Shown: positions 1 through 12,397, counted from the stretch's first letter. The stretch: DNA of 64,000 nt from Phialophora verrucosa (GCA_002099365.1 MSED01000002.1:1488001-1552000); one strand, 5' to 3'. Numbers and translations are program-made. The notes: generated by a model not told the origin, from the sequence alone.

Positions 1-811
1 CAGCACCCTTAGACGAACGTCCTGTCTCAAGTGACACACGCCTTGCGAGTGATGCGGAGTCCGACAGCGACGATGATGCCTACGGCCCAAGTCTCCCCCC
101 TGCCAATGGCACTGCTGCGGAATCCTCGATGCCCTCTTCTAGAGGAGCCCAGATGCCAGCACCTGCGGCGTCTGCAGCACCGCTAAAGCGCGACGAGTGG
201 ATGACGACTGCACCCTCAAGTGGCGACTGGTCTTCGCGAGTGGACCCAACAAAACTGAAGAATCGTAAATTCAATACTGGAAGGGGAGCCAAGGCTCCTT
301 CCCGGCCTGGAGAGAGTGGCGGAGATTCCTCATGGCACGAAACGCCCGAGCAGAAGCAGGCGAGATTGAAGAGGGAGGTCATGGGTATACAAGCCACTAC
401 CACATCGGCAGCACCTCCGAAATCGGGTTCAGGAAGCGTCTCACACGACGATGGCATGGCGAAAAGAATGAAGGAATACAATGTAGGTCTTATTCTCGCC
501 CACTCACGACTGTGCCCTCTTCCTACGGACAACCTTTCAGCTCTTACGTCGTCCCATCACCAGGTCTTTGCTCTCATTGCTACGTTTTTTCATGCTGACC
601 CCCGCGCCAGGAAGCCCGACGCGGACCGTCACTCTATGCCAGCCATACCTCCTCTCAGGACAAGCCCCTAGACGATGATCCCAGTGCTCGCGCCTTTGAT
701 CGGGAAAAGGACATCGGCTCGGGATCAGCAATCAGCGCCACTAAGCGCAGGGAGATGGTCAAGAAGGCCACCGATTTCTCATCGAGGTTCGAAAAGGCGA
801 GGTATTTGTGA
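1..811 (+). CDS. DUF3752 (GPALPP-motif) protein, 5' end outside the window
   Basis: Partial gene, exons <1-482 and 611-811. The reading frame is open from base 3. The intron runs GTAGGT...CCAG, splits between codons, and its removal joins two stretches of one protein. Visible landmarks are an acidic Ser/Asp run, a YGPSLPP motif (the GPALPP signature) around bases 78-98, a Trp-containing stretch (KRDEWMTTAPS) and a conserved C-terminus rich in Lys/Arg (KRREMVKKATDFSSRFEKAR) ending in TGA at 809-811. This pattern is typical of fungal DUF3752 proteins, related to human GPALPP1; their role is poorly defined and a nuclear, RNA-related job is only suspected. The N-terminus and start codon lie upstream. 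Confidence in the family is high, in function low. Confidence 0.85.
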
Positions 812-3800
812 GATGATATGTTTACTGTCCGATCTCGGTCATGCTCCCGAGCGGCCCGTCTTCATGACTCCTCTTTACGCTCCGGCTTGCCGTTGGGTTT
901 CGATACGTTCGATGTCCTAATCATAGGCGACGAAGAGCGATGATGACGATGAATGAGCCAATCCTCGTGACTGACGAGAAGGAAAGGGAAAAGGGTAGGG
1001 GAGCTTCCCACCCTGGTTTCCTGTTTGTTGAAGACCTCGCCTTCACCGTCGGCGAAGGACGTCGCTAGGAGGCTGAGGTTCTACACCGTGGCAATCAGGA
1101 GGAAAAGACGCACATTACATATCTGCCGGAGTCGCGGATGGCGGTGAACACATGGAAGAACCAAAACGACCACGAGGTCGACGTGGCCGCTGGTGCTCCG
1201 CTTGTCGGTAATATCAGGCTCTAGCAGCAAATCCCGCCGCTACAACGGCCCACCTCCGGCTCAATCAGGAAGTCACCACGAGGCATTTCTCTCGCCAATT
1301 TCTCAGCCAGTTAACTGAACACAGCAATAACCCTTTCGGACACTGTGCAACATCCATAGCATCGTCACCCCTTTCTGCAATCGTCTGGATCCAAGATCAC
1401 CTCCACAAATATTCGCGACTTCGACACAAATTGAGGACCGTCTTCCACGCAAAACAAGCACTCTCACTTTCATGAGACGAGCCGGTCCCGCTGCACTATC
1501 GGCGGGCCTCCAGCTAAATGATCAACCGGTCAGATTCCGGATTGACGGCATGGGTTTCCCATGCATAGCGCCTCCGAGTGTGGAAACCACTTCGCCTTTT
1601 CTGTTCCACGCCCGACGGCAAACACAAGCTGGAGCCAAGTCTCGCCGACCGAGGCTACTTGCTATCGAAACCTTTACAACCTGCTCCTAAATCGCCCCCT
1701 TTAGGGCTGACAGCTCATAACTACCTGCCTTTTTCGATTAGCATAATCTTCAAAGGTTCCTGTTGTCACTGAGCCGTGGCTCTGGATTGCCGTCGTTCGT
1801 GGCCGGCCATGGTGTGCGCCACATATGGCTCCTCTGCCACTGAAACTCGAAGTGCCTTGCTACGCCGTCCAATCCGGTATTTGCAACGCCAAGGAATCGA
1901 CGCGCCATCATCAAAGGCGGATTCGATATCATTGCAGGGCGTGCCAGGGTCAGGGGCTCGCTACAAGGTACCTTCAGCCCGCGATGCAAGCCACGACTCG
2001 TATGGCTTGTCTCAGGTCTTTCTGGAACAACTGCCGATGACACAAGGCTTCGAGTACTGGCCAGATTGGCACTCAAATTAATGCCCAGTACATATGCCCG
2101 GGGAAGCTGGCCTCCGGTGCGCCATTGCCCTGTCCATCGTCAAGATCGACAGTCCAAACTCCGAGTGATATTACCGACCAGCACCCGGGATTGCCCTTCT
2201 TTCTTTAACTATGTACCGGGTACATAGTACGACTGACTAAATTGTTACGAAAGCCTATCTAGGCTCGAACACACTGGCTGCAACTGAATCCCTCATCTTC
2301 CGCCCAATGGCTGACTGTTCTCCCCCTGCCTCATGGGGTACTCTCGCCCGAGGACGCGGGGCTTTCCCGTCCTGGGACCCCCCCCTGCGCCATCATGCCT
2401 TGTCTAGCCCTACGCCCGCCCGCCCGGCCTTACTAGCACGACTGACCAGCGACTGGCAGCCAGGCACAACTGTCATGATCTTGTGCCCTTTGGGTTGGCA
2501 GTGCCGCCACCACCGTCCCGGTGTGTGCGCCACGGCTGTGACTTGTCAGATGGAGTGCTATGTCAGCCGTCGCTCTATTTCCAGCCCTCTGCCGAGTACA
2601 GAGTACGGAGTATTTCAGATACACATGCTCCATATTGGGATGCTACATAGTAACCGGCCTGGTTTCAAGTATTCGTACCAAGTAGCTTGTACTCGTAACG
2701 GGTACACGCACGGGTGCAGTGACTCTGCTACCACCTGTCTCGTGTACGTACCGAATAAACAAGACGTGCCATGTCAGCAGCACCGATCATATACCAGACT
2801 TGGCTTCTCTATTGCACGTCATGGACGGGGTACGAGTCCGCACGGCATTCCGCCTATACAAGGCATGGCGTGGGCACGGGCGTCATGGCACGGCAAGGCT
2901 CAGGTAGTAGCTCAGGCTTGAAGCGGAACCGGGCGGACTAGACGTTAGCGGCCCGGCTGATCTGTGTGGTACATTGGCTCCTTCGTCAGTGCAAGCACGA
3001 GCAGTAGCAGTCATTCGCCGAGCTCCGCGGATAATTATGCCTCGTTACGATGGTGGACGGGGACGATTGATTAGTCGTGGTTCCCCCTTCCCATAGCCGT
3101 CTGGCTGGACGTCTGACAACCTACAGTAGGAAATCGATCTAGACGTTTATAGCCATGTTTGAGCAGGATCTGACCATTCAGATGAGCTGGAGCTTTCGTA
3201 TATGATCGGTATACCACGTATAGCCGCGGGCTAACTTGACTGCAGGCCCTGTGTCACGAAGGAGCCTTATCGGGCATCCCGGTAATGTGCACCCCTTTCT
3301 GCTACCTCCAGATGTGGATGTTCTTCTCATCCCAATCCTTGTCCGCTCTCGCCAATTTGTGAGACGCTAGCCCCCAGATTTGGGCGATTTAGTCTCGGTG
3401 TTGACGACGAGACGGCCGTAACGGTCGCAATCATTCTCTCCACCGCAGGGCAGGCTGATCCCTCATATCCCTGCGTGGCCCTGCTCGTAGCTCGTAACAG
3501 TTGTGTTGCCCTGATCTTTGCTGAGGTAATGTTGGGTTTCGATCCACTGCACATCGAGGACGCGGCCTACCGCTGGCCCCATCGTAATTGTGGGGTTGGT
3601 GGAAGGGCGGCAGCTGGTGCAACGTGCACGGACACAAATGTGGCTGGAAAGCGTTTATCCGGCGTTGGATGCTTCCCGCCTGCCCGCCCAATCTGCTGGG
3701 TGATTCACATGCCGATGAGGTGTGAGCTGTGTCTCAAAGTGGTTGTGAATTCGAGTGTCGACCTTGACCCCGGAGTGCTGGGATCTGCATGTCAGGGCTT

Positions 3801-4085
3801 GAAGTGTTCCCATTGGGAGACGTCAGGCCAGCAGCAATGGTTTCAAAACCGTCTGCAGCCATGACTGACGCAATGCAGCGCTCTGAGGTAGTCAATGACA
3901 AGCTTGAACAGCTATTTGAAAGCTGATCACGGATATGTTGTTGAAGACCACCAGCAGTAGATCAGTCTCGGACGAGCAATACCCTTCCGCGGATATACTT
4001 TGCTCGCAGGACTCGGACGCTAGGTTCGCGCTTGAACCCTGCATGGGTATGCTTGTATAGTATCCTAAGGAGGCACTGTGCATAT
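812..4085. other. Gene-free stretch, 3.3 kb
   Basis: No reading frame here shows a recognisable domain, and the frames present are short and interrupted. Around bases 1080-2080 several adjacent stretches read like protein for 30-50 codons before a stop, which could be an old decayed gene, but I could not name a family. Bases 2208-2228 hold a perfect interrupted palindrome (separate entry). The rest is the 3' flank of the DUF3752 gene and of the zinc-cluster gene that ends at 4086. Confidence 0.5.
2208..2228. repeat. Perfect 10-bp inverted repeat with 1-bp centre
   Basis: The left arm ACTATGTACC (2208-2217) is the exact reverse complement of the right arm (2219-2228), around a single G. It lies in the gene-free stretch, far from any recognised promoter. 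A protein-binding site or a chance palindrome are both possible. Confidence 0.6.
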
Positions 4086-6027
4086 TCATCCCGCCACCTT
4101 TGCCTTGGACCGTAGGATCAATGTCTCTCGCGGGTAGTTGTGAAACTCGCAGACGCAGTCTGTAGGCACTGGCTTCACAGCTCCTCCCTGATAGCCTCCA
4201 ATGCGAATGATTCTACTCAGCGGCTGGTGAAGTCAGTATCTGAGCGTTTGACGTTCGTGAATTCGAGCACTTACCCATTGTGAAGACGCAGACAAGGGAC
4301 AGCCCTGTAGGTCGATCGTTTCCTGCATCATAGGACTTGAATCGTATGGGAAGACCAAATAGTCGAGGCCCGCCTGCTTGCTGCGCTTGTCTGAGATGAA
4401 TGCTTCCACTGGCCTGATGAGGTCCCGCTCATCTCTGAGGCCAACCCGTTTGTTGTTGAGGGCTCTCGTGTTTTCGATTCTGATGATCTTCCTCGCAATC
4501 AGGTATGCTGTGCAGCTGGTCCAGTTGTTCTCAGCTACTCTCAATGACCCGAGATGCTTCAATGCTGCTAGGCGTGTAGCCGGATCTCGACATTTCGTGG
4601 CCGTGAAGAAGAGAGGAGGAATGTAACCCATGTGATAGTCGAGGTTACCCAGGCCGCTGAAAACCTTGGATGATTCGTCTTTCCCCCACGCTTCTGCAAA
4701 GTCGTCGTATTTGTCCACGATCCACTTGAACTCTTCGCCAAACTGTTCGTAGACGCTCTCGTGCTTGTTGGATGAGGCACGGAGCATCACTGAGAGCATG
4801 GTGTAGTGAACTCTGAGCAGCTGAAGAGCCAGAGCGAAACGCTGTTTCCTCGTGTCTAACAGGTTTGCCTCGAATGTTTCGAAATGCATGCGCCACGATT
4901 CGAGTAACCCCTGGACCTTGTGTCGTGGTGAAGGGGTCCACGCAGGTCTTCTATAGTCCATCAGTCTTGCAATATGATGACCAACACCGTCCAAAGCATG
5001 AAGCGCTCGGTGGATTTCAGTAAAGTGCCCGACACAAGGCAATTCTGCGTCTCCAGTGATAATTGTGGTGCAGGCACATTCGTTGACGGGGACGTCTCCC
5101 ATGCCGTAGGTGGGTGCCTTGTCGATATAGGCAAGGAATATAGGACCTATCGTCTGGATGATCAACTTTGCCGCTGGCGAGAGCTGTAAATCTGTGCCTT
5201 GATTTGACTTGACCCATTCGTCTATGATGTTCAAGCCAGCTTGGATATGTCTCAGCCCAAGTTGGACCGAGCCCTTCATGAATTCGCAACAGGCAAACAG
5301 TAGACAGGCCATTAGGACGCTCTCGATCTGGGGAGAGGAACATGTTGCTTGAAGGGCTTTCGTATAGTGAGTCTGGTAAACGGTGTTCTTGTCGATCGGA
5401 ACACCCTGGAGAGCGGCGGCTTCGACCAGAGACGAAGTGGCAAGCAGCATATGCTTGACAGCAGGCTGTGCCAGGCCGATTTTGGGCAAGAGTTCGGTCC
5501 AGAAAGAATGACCTGTCGGCAGGCATGAGTGGCGATAGAGGGGAGGGTGGCGATATGCAACGCAGGGAGGAACTCACCAAAGTAGGATGAGAAGATGGGA
5601 GCGGCCTGTTCGTGCCAAAACTGGAAAGAGCGTTTGTCGCTGTAATTGCCTACAGGGCCGATCGGAGACACAAACTGGACGATGGTCGTGGCCGTTCCAT
5701 TACCCATCGTGACCTCTTTGTTGTCGACGGTTTTGCGAGGCTTGAAAAGCCACGTCTGAGGCGGTTGGTAGCCCTCGCATTTCCGTAAAGAATCGGTACA
5801 TTGCCGACACGCTGGCTTGGCCTCGTCGCATTTTATCCGCCGTTTCTAAGGCCGTTAGCATGAGATTTGCATGTCTTCGTCGACGCATGCGATACAAATG
5901 GTAGTAGGGTGGAAGGAAAGGAAGGAACATCTCAGTCGCCACGAAAGCCGTTGGGGTTACCTACCCGGCACGTCATACACCCTGTTTTCACCTTCTGATG
6001 TGGTCGTTTGGCGCGGCCTTGAGCCAT
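4086..6027 (-). CDS. Zn2Cys6 fungal transcription factor
   Basis: Four exons: 6027-5965, 5845-5578, 5512-4275 and 4223-4086, giving 568 residues with all phases closing. The zinc cluster spans the first intron: Cys17, Cys20, Cys27, Cys34, Cys37 and Cys44 (motif CMTCRKRRIKCDEAKPACRQC begins at residue 17). The first intron (119 nt, GTAGGT...TTAG) follows the codon after the second Cys, as is common in this family. The rest matches the fungal-specific transcription factor middle region, an alpha-helical domain with the usual pattern of short hydrophobic helices (for example ACLLFACCEFMKGS). It is probably a nuclear DNA-binding regulator; target genes cannot be told from sequence. The last exon, after a 51-nt intron, is the least certain part; without splicing the frame would end at 4233. 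No obvious target cluster adjoins it. Confidence 0.88.
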
Positions 6028-7549
6028 GATTCCATAACAGGGTCCAAGCGAAGGCGCAGGTCGAAAGGCGGTTGAAGTCGCAAAAATTGTAGAGAATGGG
6101 CGGTCGGGTGAGTGGTCGTGTCAAGGTGGTCTGAAGCAGGGTTAAAGAATGGAGTCGAAGAAATCCGTCTTCGCCAGAGGTGTTTAGGGCTAACTAGTTC
6201 GATTAGGAGGGTGCACGGAGGTGGCAGTCGGAGGCCAAGGTCTCGCTCGGCTGGCGAGAATTGTCAATTAACCAAACTCTAAGCGGTTGCCGATCCGGTA
6301 ATCGCAGCCCAGACACTGGGGGATTTGCCATCAATCAACCATCCCTCACTCCCAGTTGCAGACGTCGACAACTCGTACATCCAGACACCCCTACTGCGGT
6401 CATCATGTCTAAAGCAATGGCAAAAGTCCCTCCAACTTCTGTAATACTCCGTCCGGGTCCCTCCAGATCAACCACAACCGCGTGCGCATGCGGGTCAATT
6501 AGTCGTCCGTGACCGGCTACGCGCACAAACCCAGCCAGGTAAAGGCTTCGCATATTTGATGCCTGGGCAGGCTGCTGGGGGCATCAACACGGGCATGGGG
6601 GCTTCGTCAAGTGCATGGGTCGATCAAATATGTGTTATCCCGGCAGGTGATGCGTGCTTACACATCCTTCTGTCGTCGAGCACGGTGTCCTTGCCATCGT
6701 CCCACTGTCTCAACAGGGTTTATTCAGCTGAGGCCGAGGCGACGGATTGTCCCTAAAGATTATGAGCGTCTACCGATCCTCCGCGGTTGATTGGTTTACA
6801 GTCTACAACAGTATCCCCAAATCATCGATTCCAAACACAAATTCTCGTACCCCGTAAGGGGACGTGGATGTAGCGCCGAGTACACAGTAATACTGTGGAT
6901 GAACTCCAGCGGCCCGGAAGTGCGGAGGCTCCAGGGGGCCAAGGCTTCTAGCAGGGAAGGTGTATCCTTGGAGCCTTCACACTTTATGACGGCTGACACG
7001 ATCTCAATCTCCCTTGCCCATTCTTCCAAGATGTACGGCGAACACTGAGGCTGTGTCCTTGTAGTCTTCCGAATCCCGAAGTCCATATCAAGTCTAGGGC
7101 TGTCAAAAGCAGCGTGATCAATCGGTATACCTCAGAAGACGGCTTAGTGGGCACGAGCTTCGAGGCAAAGAGCACTCCATCAGTAATGAGATCTCACCGC
7201 GACGTCTGCTGTGGAAAAGACGACCCCCCAGCAAGGCTGGAAGGAAGTGACAGGCTGCTTGGTGGTGAGGTAAAATTGAACAAATCGACTACCAGTCAGA
7301 CATACTCGAATATGACCAGTCCAGACACAAACCAAGGATAGTCCAACTCGTCAGACAGTAACATTCACAAAGCAAGGTCGTACCTGCACCTTACATTCCG
7401 ACTTCACTCTGGAAATGCCAGAGTGTCGTCTCACAGTTGTTCAGTTTGCGACAGGTGCCTCAATGTTCCCTATGGAACTGGCATCCCTGCACCACCATCT
7501 TGTACCTTGATCCAGCTTCTCCTTCCTCTTCGCTGTTCCATCTCCCAAA
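6028..7549. other. Divergent intergenic region, 1.5 kb
   Basis: This lies between the start of the zinc-cluster gene (transcribed leftward) and the PDI gene (transcribed rightward), so it should hold both promoters. The short frames inside show no known domain. A pyrimidine-rich stretch precedes the PDI start near 7510-7545, typical of a fungal leader. Confidence 0.5.
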
Positions 7550-9162
7550 ATGAAGCTCCCAAACTCGCTCCTCCTGGCCCTGGGCTGCGTGCTCCATGTT
7601 GACGCGCTCTACAGCAAATCATCGCCTGTGCTTCAGGTTAATGCAAAGACTTATGACTCTCTGATTGCACAATCCAATCATACTTCTGTACGTCTCTCCG
7701 ACTTGCCTCTTGCGCCTCCACCGACGACTAATGCTCATGTCAGATTGTCGAGTTCTACGCACCGTGGTGTGGCCACTGTAAGAACCTCCAACCTGCATAC
7801 GAGAAAGCAGCAAAGAATCTCGCGGGTCTGGCCAAGGTCGCGGCGGTCGACTGTGACGATGAAGCCAACAAAGCCTTCTGCGGTCAGATGGGTGTTCAAG
7901 GCTTTCCCACGCTCAAAATCGTGAAACCGGGATCGAAGCCAGGGCGGCCTGTCGTTGAGGATTACACAGGACCGAGATCCGCCAAAGCCATTGTGGACGC
8001 TGTGAAAGAAAAAATTCCAAATCATGTCAAGAAACTACAAGGTGATGCCCTGGATGCATGGCTTGAGGACACAACTACCCCAGCGAAGGCGATTGTATTC
8101 ACGGATAAAGGTACAACCAGTCCATTAGTCAAGAGCCTGGCGGTCGATTTCCTCGGCACCATCGCCTTCGCCCAAGTGAGGGACAAGGCGACCGCTGAGA
8201 TGCATGAGGTCTCCAAATTTCCCACGATCCACCTCATTCCATCCGCAGGAGCAACGCCTATTCTGTACGATGGAGATATCAATAGGGAGTCATTGGTGAG
8301 CTTCTTCAGCCAAGTTGCCCCTCCGAATCCAGACCCGTCTCCAAAGGCGAAAACATCCAAGTCTTCGAGCAACAAGCTGAAGCCGAAGCCATCCTCATCG
8401 GCTTCAGCGGCGTTCTCGAGAGCTTCGGAGGCTCATAAGTCATCTGACTTTGAAGAGCACCTCGCAGGCTCCAGCACAATTGTACTCGATGATACCCCTC
8501 CGACCGAGTCGCCTCTGCCCATAGCCGAGACGGAGGAGAAGCCAATGGTCATTCCGCAAGCCATCGCTCCTATTCCGACCCTCAGCACTGCTGCCGAGGT
8601 TGAGGCTGCTTGCTTGTTACCAAAGAGTGGTAATTGTATCTTGGTCTTGCTTCCTCGTGCAGACGTTACGCCCTCCCAGGTTACAACTTCTGCTTTGGCA
8701 GGATTCGCCGAAATTACAGACAAATACAACAAGCGAAAGGCGAGTGTGATACCAATGTTTGCTGTGCCTGCTGAAAATCAAGCGGCAAATCAGATCAGAC
8801 ATGACCTTGGTCTCAGCTCAGATGAAAAATTGGAGATCATTGCAACAAATTTGAAGAGAGGATGGTGGAGGCATTACCAGACCGATTCTTACGACACCCT
8901 CGACCTCGAGCGTTTCATCGACGCCATCAAACTCGGGGAGGGCTCAAAGTCGACGTTGCCAGCCGGGTTTGGGGCGGTCACAGCGGAGGCTTCAGAGCCA
9001 GATATGGTCGAGTCGACCGAGACTGTAGACTCTAGCGAAGATGTTGCCGAGCCTGAACCTGAACCTGAAGGCACTCCAGCTGCAGAGACTACTGATGAGG
9101 GATCGAGCCTGGCTGAGGCTGAGCCAGCAGAGACTCGGATCGCCGAGCATGACGAATTATGA
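7550..9162 (+). CDS. ER protein disulfide isomerase (Mpd1/P5-like)
   Basis: Exons 7550-7687 and 7744-9162 encode 518 residues; the 56-nt intron runs GTACGT...TCAG. An N-terminal hydrophobic segment (LLLALGCVLHVDAL) is a good signal peptide. A thioredoxin fold follows with the active site WCGHC about residue 55, and a second motif QGFPTL carries the cis-Pro loop. The remainder resembles the inactive thioredoxin-like region of Mpd1-type proteins, then a Ser/Lys-rich linker, a further folded part and an acidic tail. The protein ends in HDEL, the ER-retention signal, so it should form and reshuffle disulfides of secretory proteins in the ER lumen. Only one CxxC site is visible, unlike Pdi1, which has two. 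The gene stands alone, without operon-like partners. Confidence 0.93.
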
Positions 9163-9661
9163 CCCTGCAGTGAAGAGTTGCCAGCTAGACTGATCTGCTA
9201 CAAATCCAATTGCGCATACGGAGAATGTCACCTCTGGTCAGGACGTCCTCTTCACGCAGCATCCGATCTGGCGGCGCCCGTTGTCACGGGTTCTGCTGAT
9301 TCTTTCAGTTTTGTTTCACACAATCGTCGCTTCCTCCTCAGTTCATTGTCCTCGTTTTGCGATCGCTCTTACTTCTGTCTTCCAGATCTTTCACGGCAGT
9401 TCCTCCTCACCCTCTCATAATTTCGCCCTTTGTCGAAGCTCTCCTAATCAGACGGTCTTCAAGCAACGCCAAGTCGGCTCCTGGTCTTCGCTTTTCAAAG
9501 CGCTGAGAGCATCACTTTATGAGATGGGTCCATCTTCGTCTACAACTTAAAGCTTTGCGCCAACACCCCTTTCTGCTTTAATGTCTTTGGTTACGAGATC
9601 GGTCTTGCTTCTGCTTTCTGGCCATTGCTAAATCGCTAGTAATCAAAGGCTATATTTCAAT
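9163..9661. other. Intergenic region and leader of the 911-aa gene
   Basis: A 499-bp gap between two genes on the same strand. The half before the next start is rich in pyrimidines on the plus strand (about 9300-9480), as is common for fungal promoters and leaders. No coding sequence is seen. Confidence 0.5.
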
Positions 9662-12397
9662 ATGGCACACATAAGCACGATCTTTGACTGGGCTCGAGGA
9701 ACCAAGATCGACAAAGACTCGGCAGATCTAACGTCAGAACCACTTGAGCAATCCCGGGTCACCTCGCTCGAAGAGACTGCGAGGGCAGACATGCAGCACG
9801 AACCTTCCGTCAAGCTACCCTCAACGTCAGATGATCGTGCCCTGGCCGACTCTACCACCTCAAACAACGATGAAGCAGCTGAGTTGAACCCTGATCAAGG
9901 TTCTGGCCCCCACATTACCGAGACCGTGGGTCAGCCCGACCTGAGCCAGCCTACCATGGAAGTCATGGCCAGACATCAGAGTGATATTAGTGGCAGCATC
10001 AGAAAAGCCCTTCCGTCTGGGAAGCTTGGCATACCACCATTCAAGCCAGACAACAACGCCAACGTCTCAGCAGACAATCGGGTCACTTACCAATTCCCTC
10101 CAGCCCTACTGGACCCTGACTCCGTTTCTAAGTGTCGAGAGCGATTCGATCGGTCAGCACTACTTCCCGATATCAAGTTGCCATTGAGTTCGCAAATCAT
10201 GGGATATTGCCAGAGCTGGGGGATGTGGATCGCCGAAATACCCGAAGAAGAGAAGCGTGAAAAGTTGCTAGATCGAGTATTCGACATGGCCACTAAAGCC
10301 TGGTTCGAAGCCTTACGACTTGGCTATAAGCCTGACGTAGGTATTGCAGGATCGACAGCACCGCGGACGCCCACCAAACGACATGTTGTCCAGGGAGAAG
10401 ACATTCCGTTTGGGCTGCGCGCAAGACCGCGCCCCAAAAAGGAGACCGATCCTTTGCAAATGCCTGTCTTGACAGCGTTTAGCCACAAAGACGGACCTCG
10501 TTGGGCGATCACAGCAGGCGAACTTCAAGCTGTTGGTATATCCAAGACGCGACTCCAAAGACGCGCAGCCGCTAGAAGCAGCCTAGTAGAGGCCGGCGAC
10601 GAGTTTTTGGGGAATATCCTCGAGGTGTACAATGGTCGAATCACAGTAACAGACTGGTTTGACGTGGAAGAGAAGACGAAGCTGAACCCTTTGGGGCGGG
10701 ACCTTCAGGTCTACTGCCTATACGAGGTGTTGAAGTCGCGGGCCAGCATTGCACAGTTGGAAAGTTATTTCGTGAACTTCAGGACGGCAAAGCAAAAGGA
10801 GAATACACAGAACCGCATTGATGCGGAGCAAGAACGCCAGGATTTGTTCATGGCTCTTGCACTGGAACTTGAAGAAGACGACCCCCGATTGCCTACTCCA
10901 CCAGTCTCTTTTTCTACCACCACTCGGGAGGCGTCAGTCAGCAGTGTTCACATGACGAATAGGGTCGAAATATTCGATCTCGATCGGCTTCAATCGCTGG
11001 TCGATGCAACAGAGGGCACCCTCCAGGACGCCGATGTGGCAGGCATGGTTTCCAAGCTCGAGCGGTATGGGATCTCGGAGGGTGACATGATCTCGTGCAG
11101 CTCTACAGAGGGAATTTCAAGCAGCCCTGAGCGCTGCAAGCACGTTATGCGAGAAATCCTGCTTTATGCGCGGGAATGCCTGACACTTTCGCAAAACGGG
11201 GAGACCAAAAATGTCGACGTCGATGCACGTGTTCGAGAATTGGAGATGAAGATAAACAAGAGAAAAGAGATCCTTGGCGGAATCCTCCCTTCATTGCTCG
11301 CCGAGCTAGATGCGGCCAGGACTGTTGTTGAGAAGGACGATGAGGCCGCTAACCCCGTCGATAACGAAGTTGTGCTATCCGAACATGACGCACTGATGAC
11401 TGAAGTTCCAGATTCAGCACCAACTGAGCCTGCTAAACGTTCTCTGAGCCTCGAAAAAGACGACGCACTCGTTCCTCACACACGAGTTACAAAGAAGCAA
11501 AAGACAGAGAGAGCCTCGCAAATCGAGGTTCCAGTAACGCTTGCCCAGCACGGTGTCGATGAGTGTGACAAGCGACCTCCTGTATCTCCTGGCGCGACGG
11601 TTCCAGCCAGCAAGTCGACCGCGTCCGGCAACCTACAGCAACCCAGTCTTCTAGTCAAGCTTCATGTCCAACCAGGCTTTGATCCAGAGAAGTTCACAAG
11701 CACGCAGGTCTTCCATGAAGACGGCTTTAGTTATCGCTATGCACGTGAGTCGACCCTGGCTCAGCGCGTTTCCATAAACGATATCTTACGCAACTATATC
11801 AGTCGTCGCAATCAACAGCACGAGCACTCCAACGGCGACTGGACATTTGGCAAATACCAAGGTATTGCTGATCCTGACGATCCAACTCGCGCAACCATTG
11901 TTCATGGGGTCTGGGACTTGAAGGATGGGGGTCGGCCGGCAGGGTTTGAAAGATTCTACAATGGTGATGCCGAGTACACAGCGGAGCTGGAGAATACGTT
12001 CATGTCCGAGACTGAACGTGAGAACGATGAGCCTCTGCCGGCACCGCCGCAGACGAAGCGGAAGTCCATTGCCAAACCGGAACGAAAGGAAGCTACCCGC
12101 TCCAGGCGGGAGGATTCGCGCCCCACCGCACTTGACACCGACAAAGGCGGAGTTAGTGGTCGCGACAGGGGCAAGAGAAGAGCCAGTTCAAACGCAAATC
12201 AGCGCGGCATTGGCACCAGAGCCAAATCTGCAAATCCGCGCCTGCGTCTATTAATAAAGCCGGCACCAGCTCCGCAGGCAGGGTCCATCGATGACAGCGT
12301 TTCGATGAATCGACCCAAGCGACGGAGCGCTACGAAGAAGAGCTACGCAGAGGAGCCCTTTGATGACGACGACGGTGACTATGTTCCCGACGAATGA
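9662..12397 (+). CDS. Uncharacterised 911-residue protein
   Basis: A single uninterrupted reading frame of 911 codons with an ATG at 9662. I do not recognise the family. The first ~130 residues are Ser/Thr/Glu-rich and look disordered. About residues 140-420 look folded (FSHKDGPRWAITAGELQ, VYNGRITVTDWFDVEEKTK), followed by a helical, charged stretch. Around residues 655-780 is a second conserved-looking block (LHVQPGFDPEKFTSTQVF, then DWTFGKYQGIADPDD). The last ~100 residues are strongly basic (RSRRE, RGKRRASS) and end in an acidic run, FDDDDGDYVPDE. The basic plus acidic tail suggests a nuclear protein, perhaps chromatin- or DNA-associated, but that is inference only. It is convergent with the Kre33 gene, 517 bp apart. 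Its length and coding quality make it a real gene. Confidence 0.85.
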   Translation: MAHISTIFDWARGTKIDKDSADLTSEPLEQSRVTSLEETARADMQHEPSVKLPSTSDDRALADSTTSNNDEAAELNPDQGSGPHITETVGQPDLSQPTMEVMARHQSDISGSIRKALPSGKLGIPPFKPDNNANVSADNRVTYQFPPALLDPDSVSKCRERFDRSALLPDIKLPLSSQIMGYCQSWGMWIAEIPEEEKREKLLDRVFDMATKAWFEALRLGYKPDVGIAGSTAPRTPTKRHVVQGEDIPFGLRARPRPKKETDPLQMPVLTAFSHKDGPRWAITAGELQAVGISKTRLQRRAAARSSLVEAGDEFLGNILEVYNGRITVTDWFDVEEKTKLNPLGRDLQVYCLYEVLKSRASIAQLESYFVNFRTAKQKENTQNRIDAEQERQDLFMALALELEEDDPRLPTPPVSFSTTTREASVSSVHMTNRVEIFDLDRLQSLVDATEGTLQDADVAGMVSKLERYGISEGDMISCSSTEGISSSPERCKHVMREILLYARECLTLSQNGETKNVDVDARVRELEMKINKRKEILGGILPSLLAELDAARTVVEKDDEAANPVDNEVVLSEHDALMTEVPDSAPTEPAKRSLSLEKDDALVPHTRVTKKQKTERASQIEVPVTLAQHGVDECDKRPPVSPGATVPASKSTASGNLQQPSLLVKLHVQPGFDPEKFTSTQVFHEDGFSYRYARESTLAQRVSINDILRNYISRRNQQHEHSNGDWTFGKYQGIADPDDPTRATIVHGVWDLKDGGRPAGFERFYNGDAEYTAELENTFMSETERENDEPLPAPPQTKRKSIAKPERKEATRSRREDSRPTALDTDKGGVSGRDRGKRRASSNANQRGIGTRAKSANPRLRLLIKPAPAPQAGSIDDSVSMNRPKRRSATKKSYAEEPFDDDDGDYVPDE

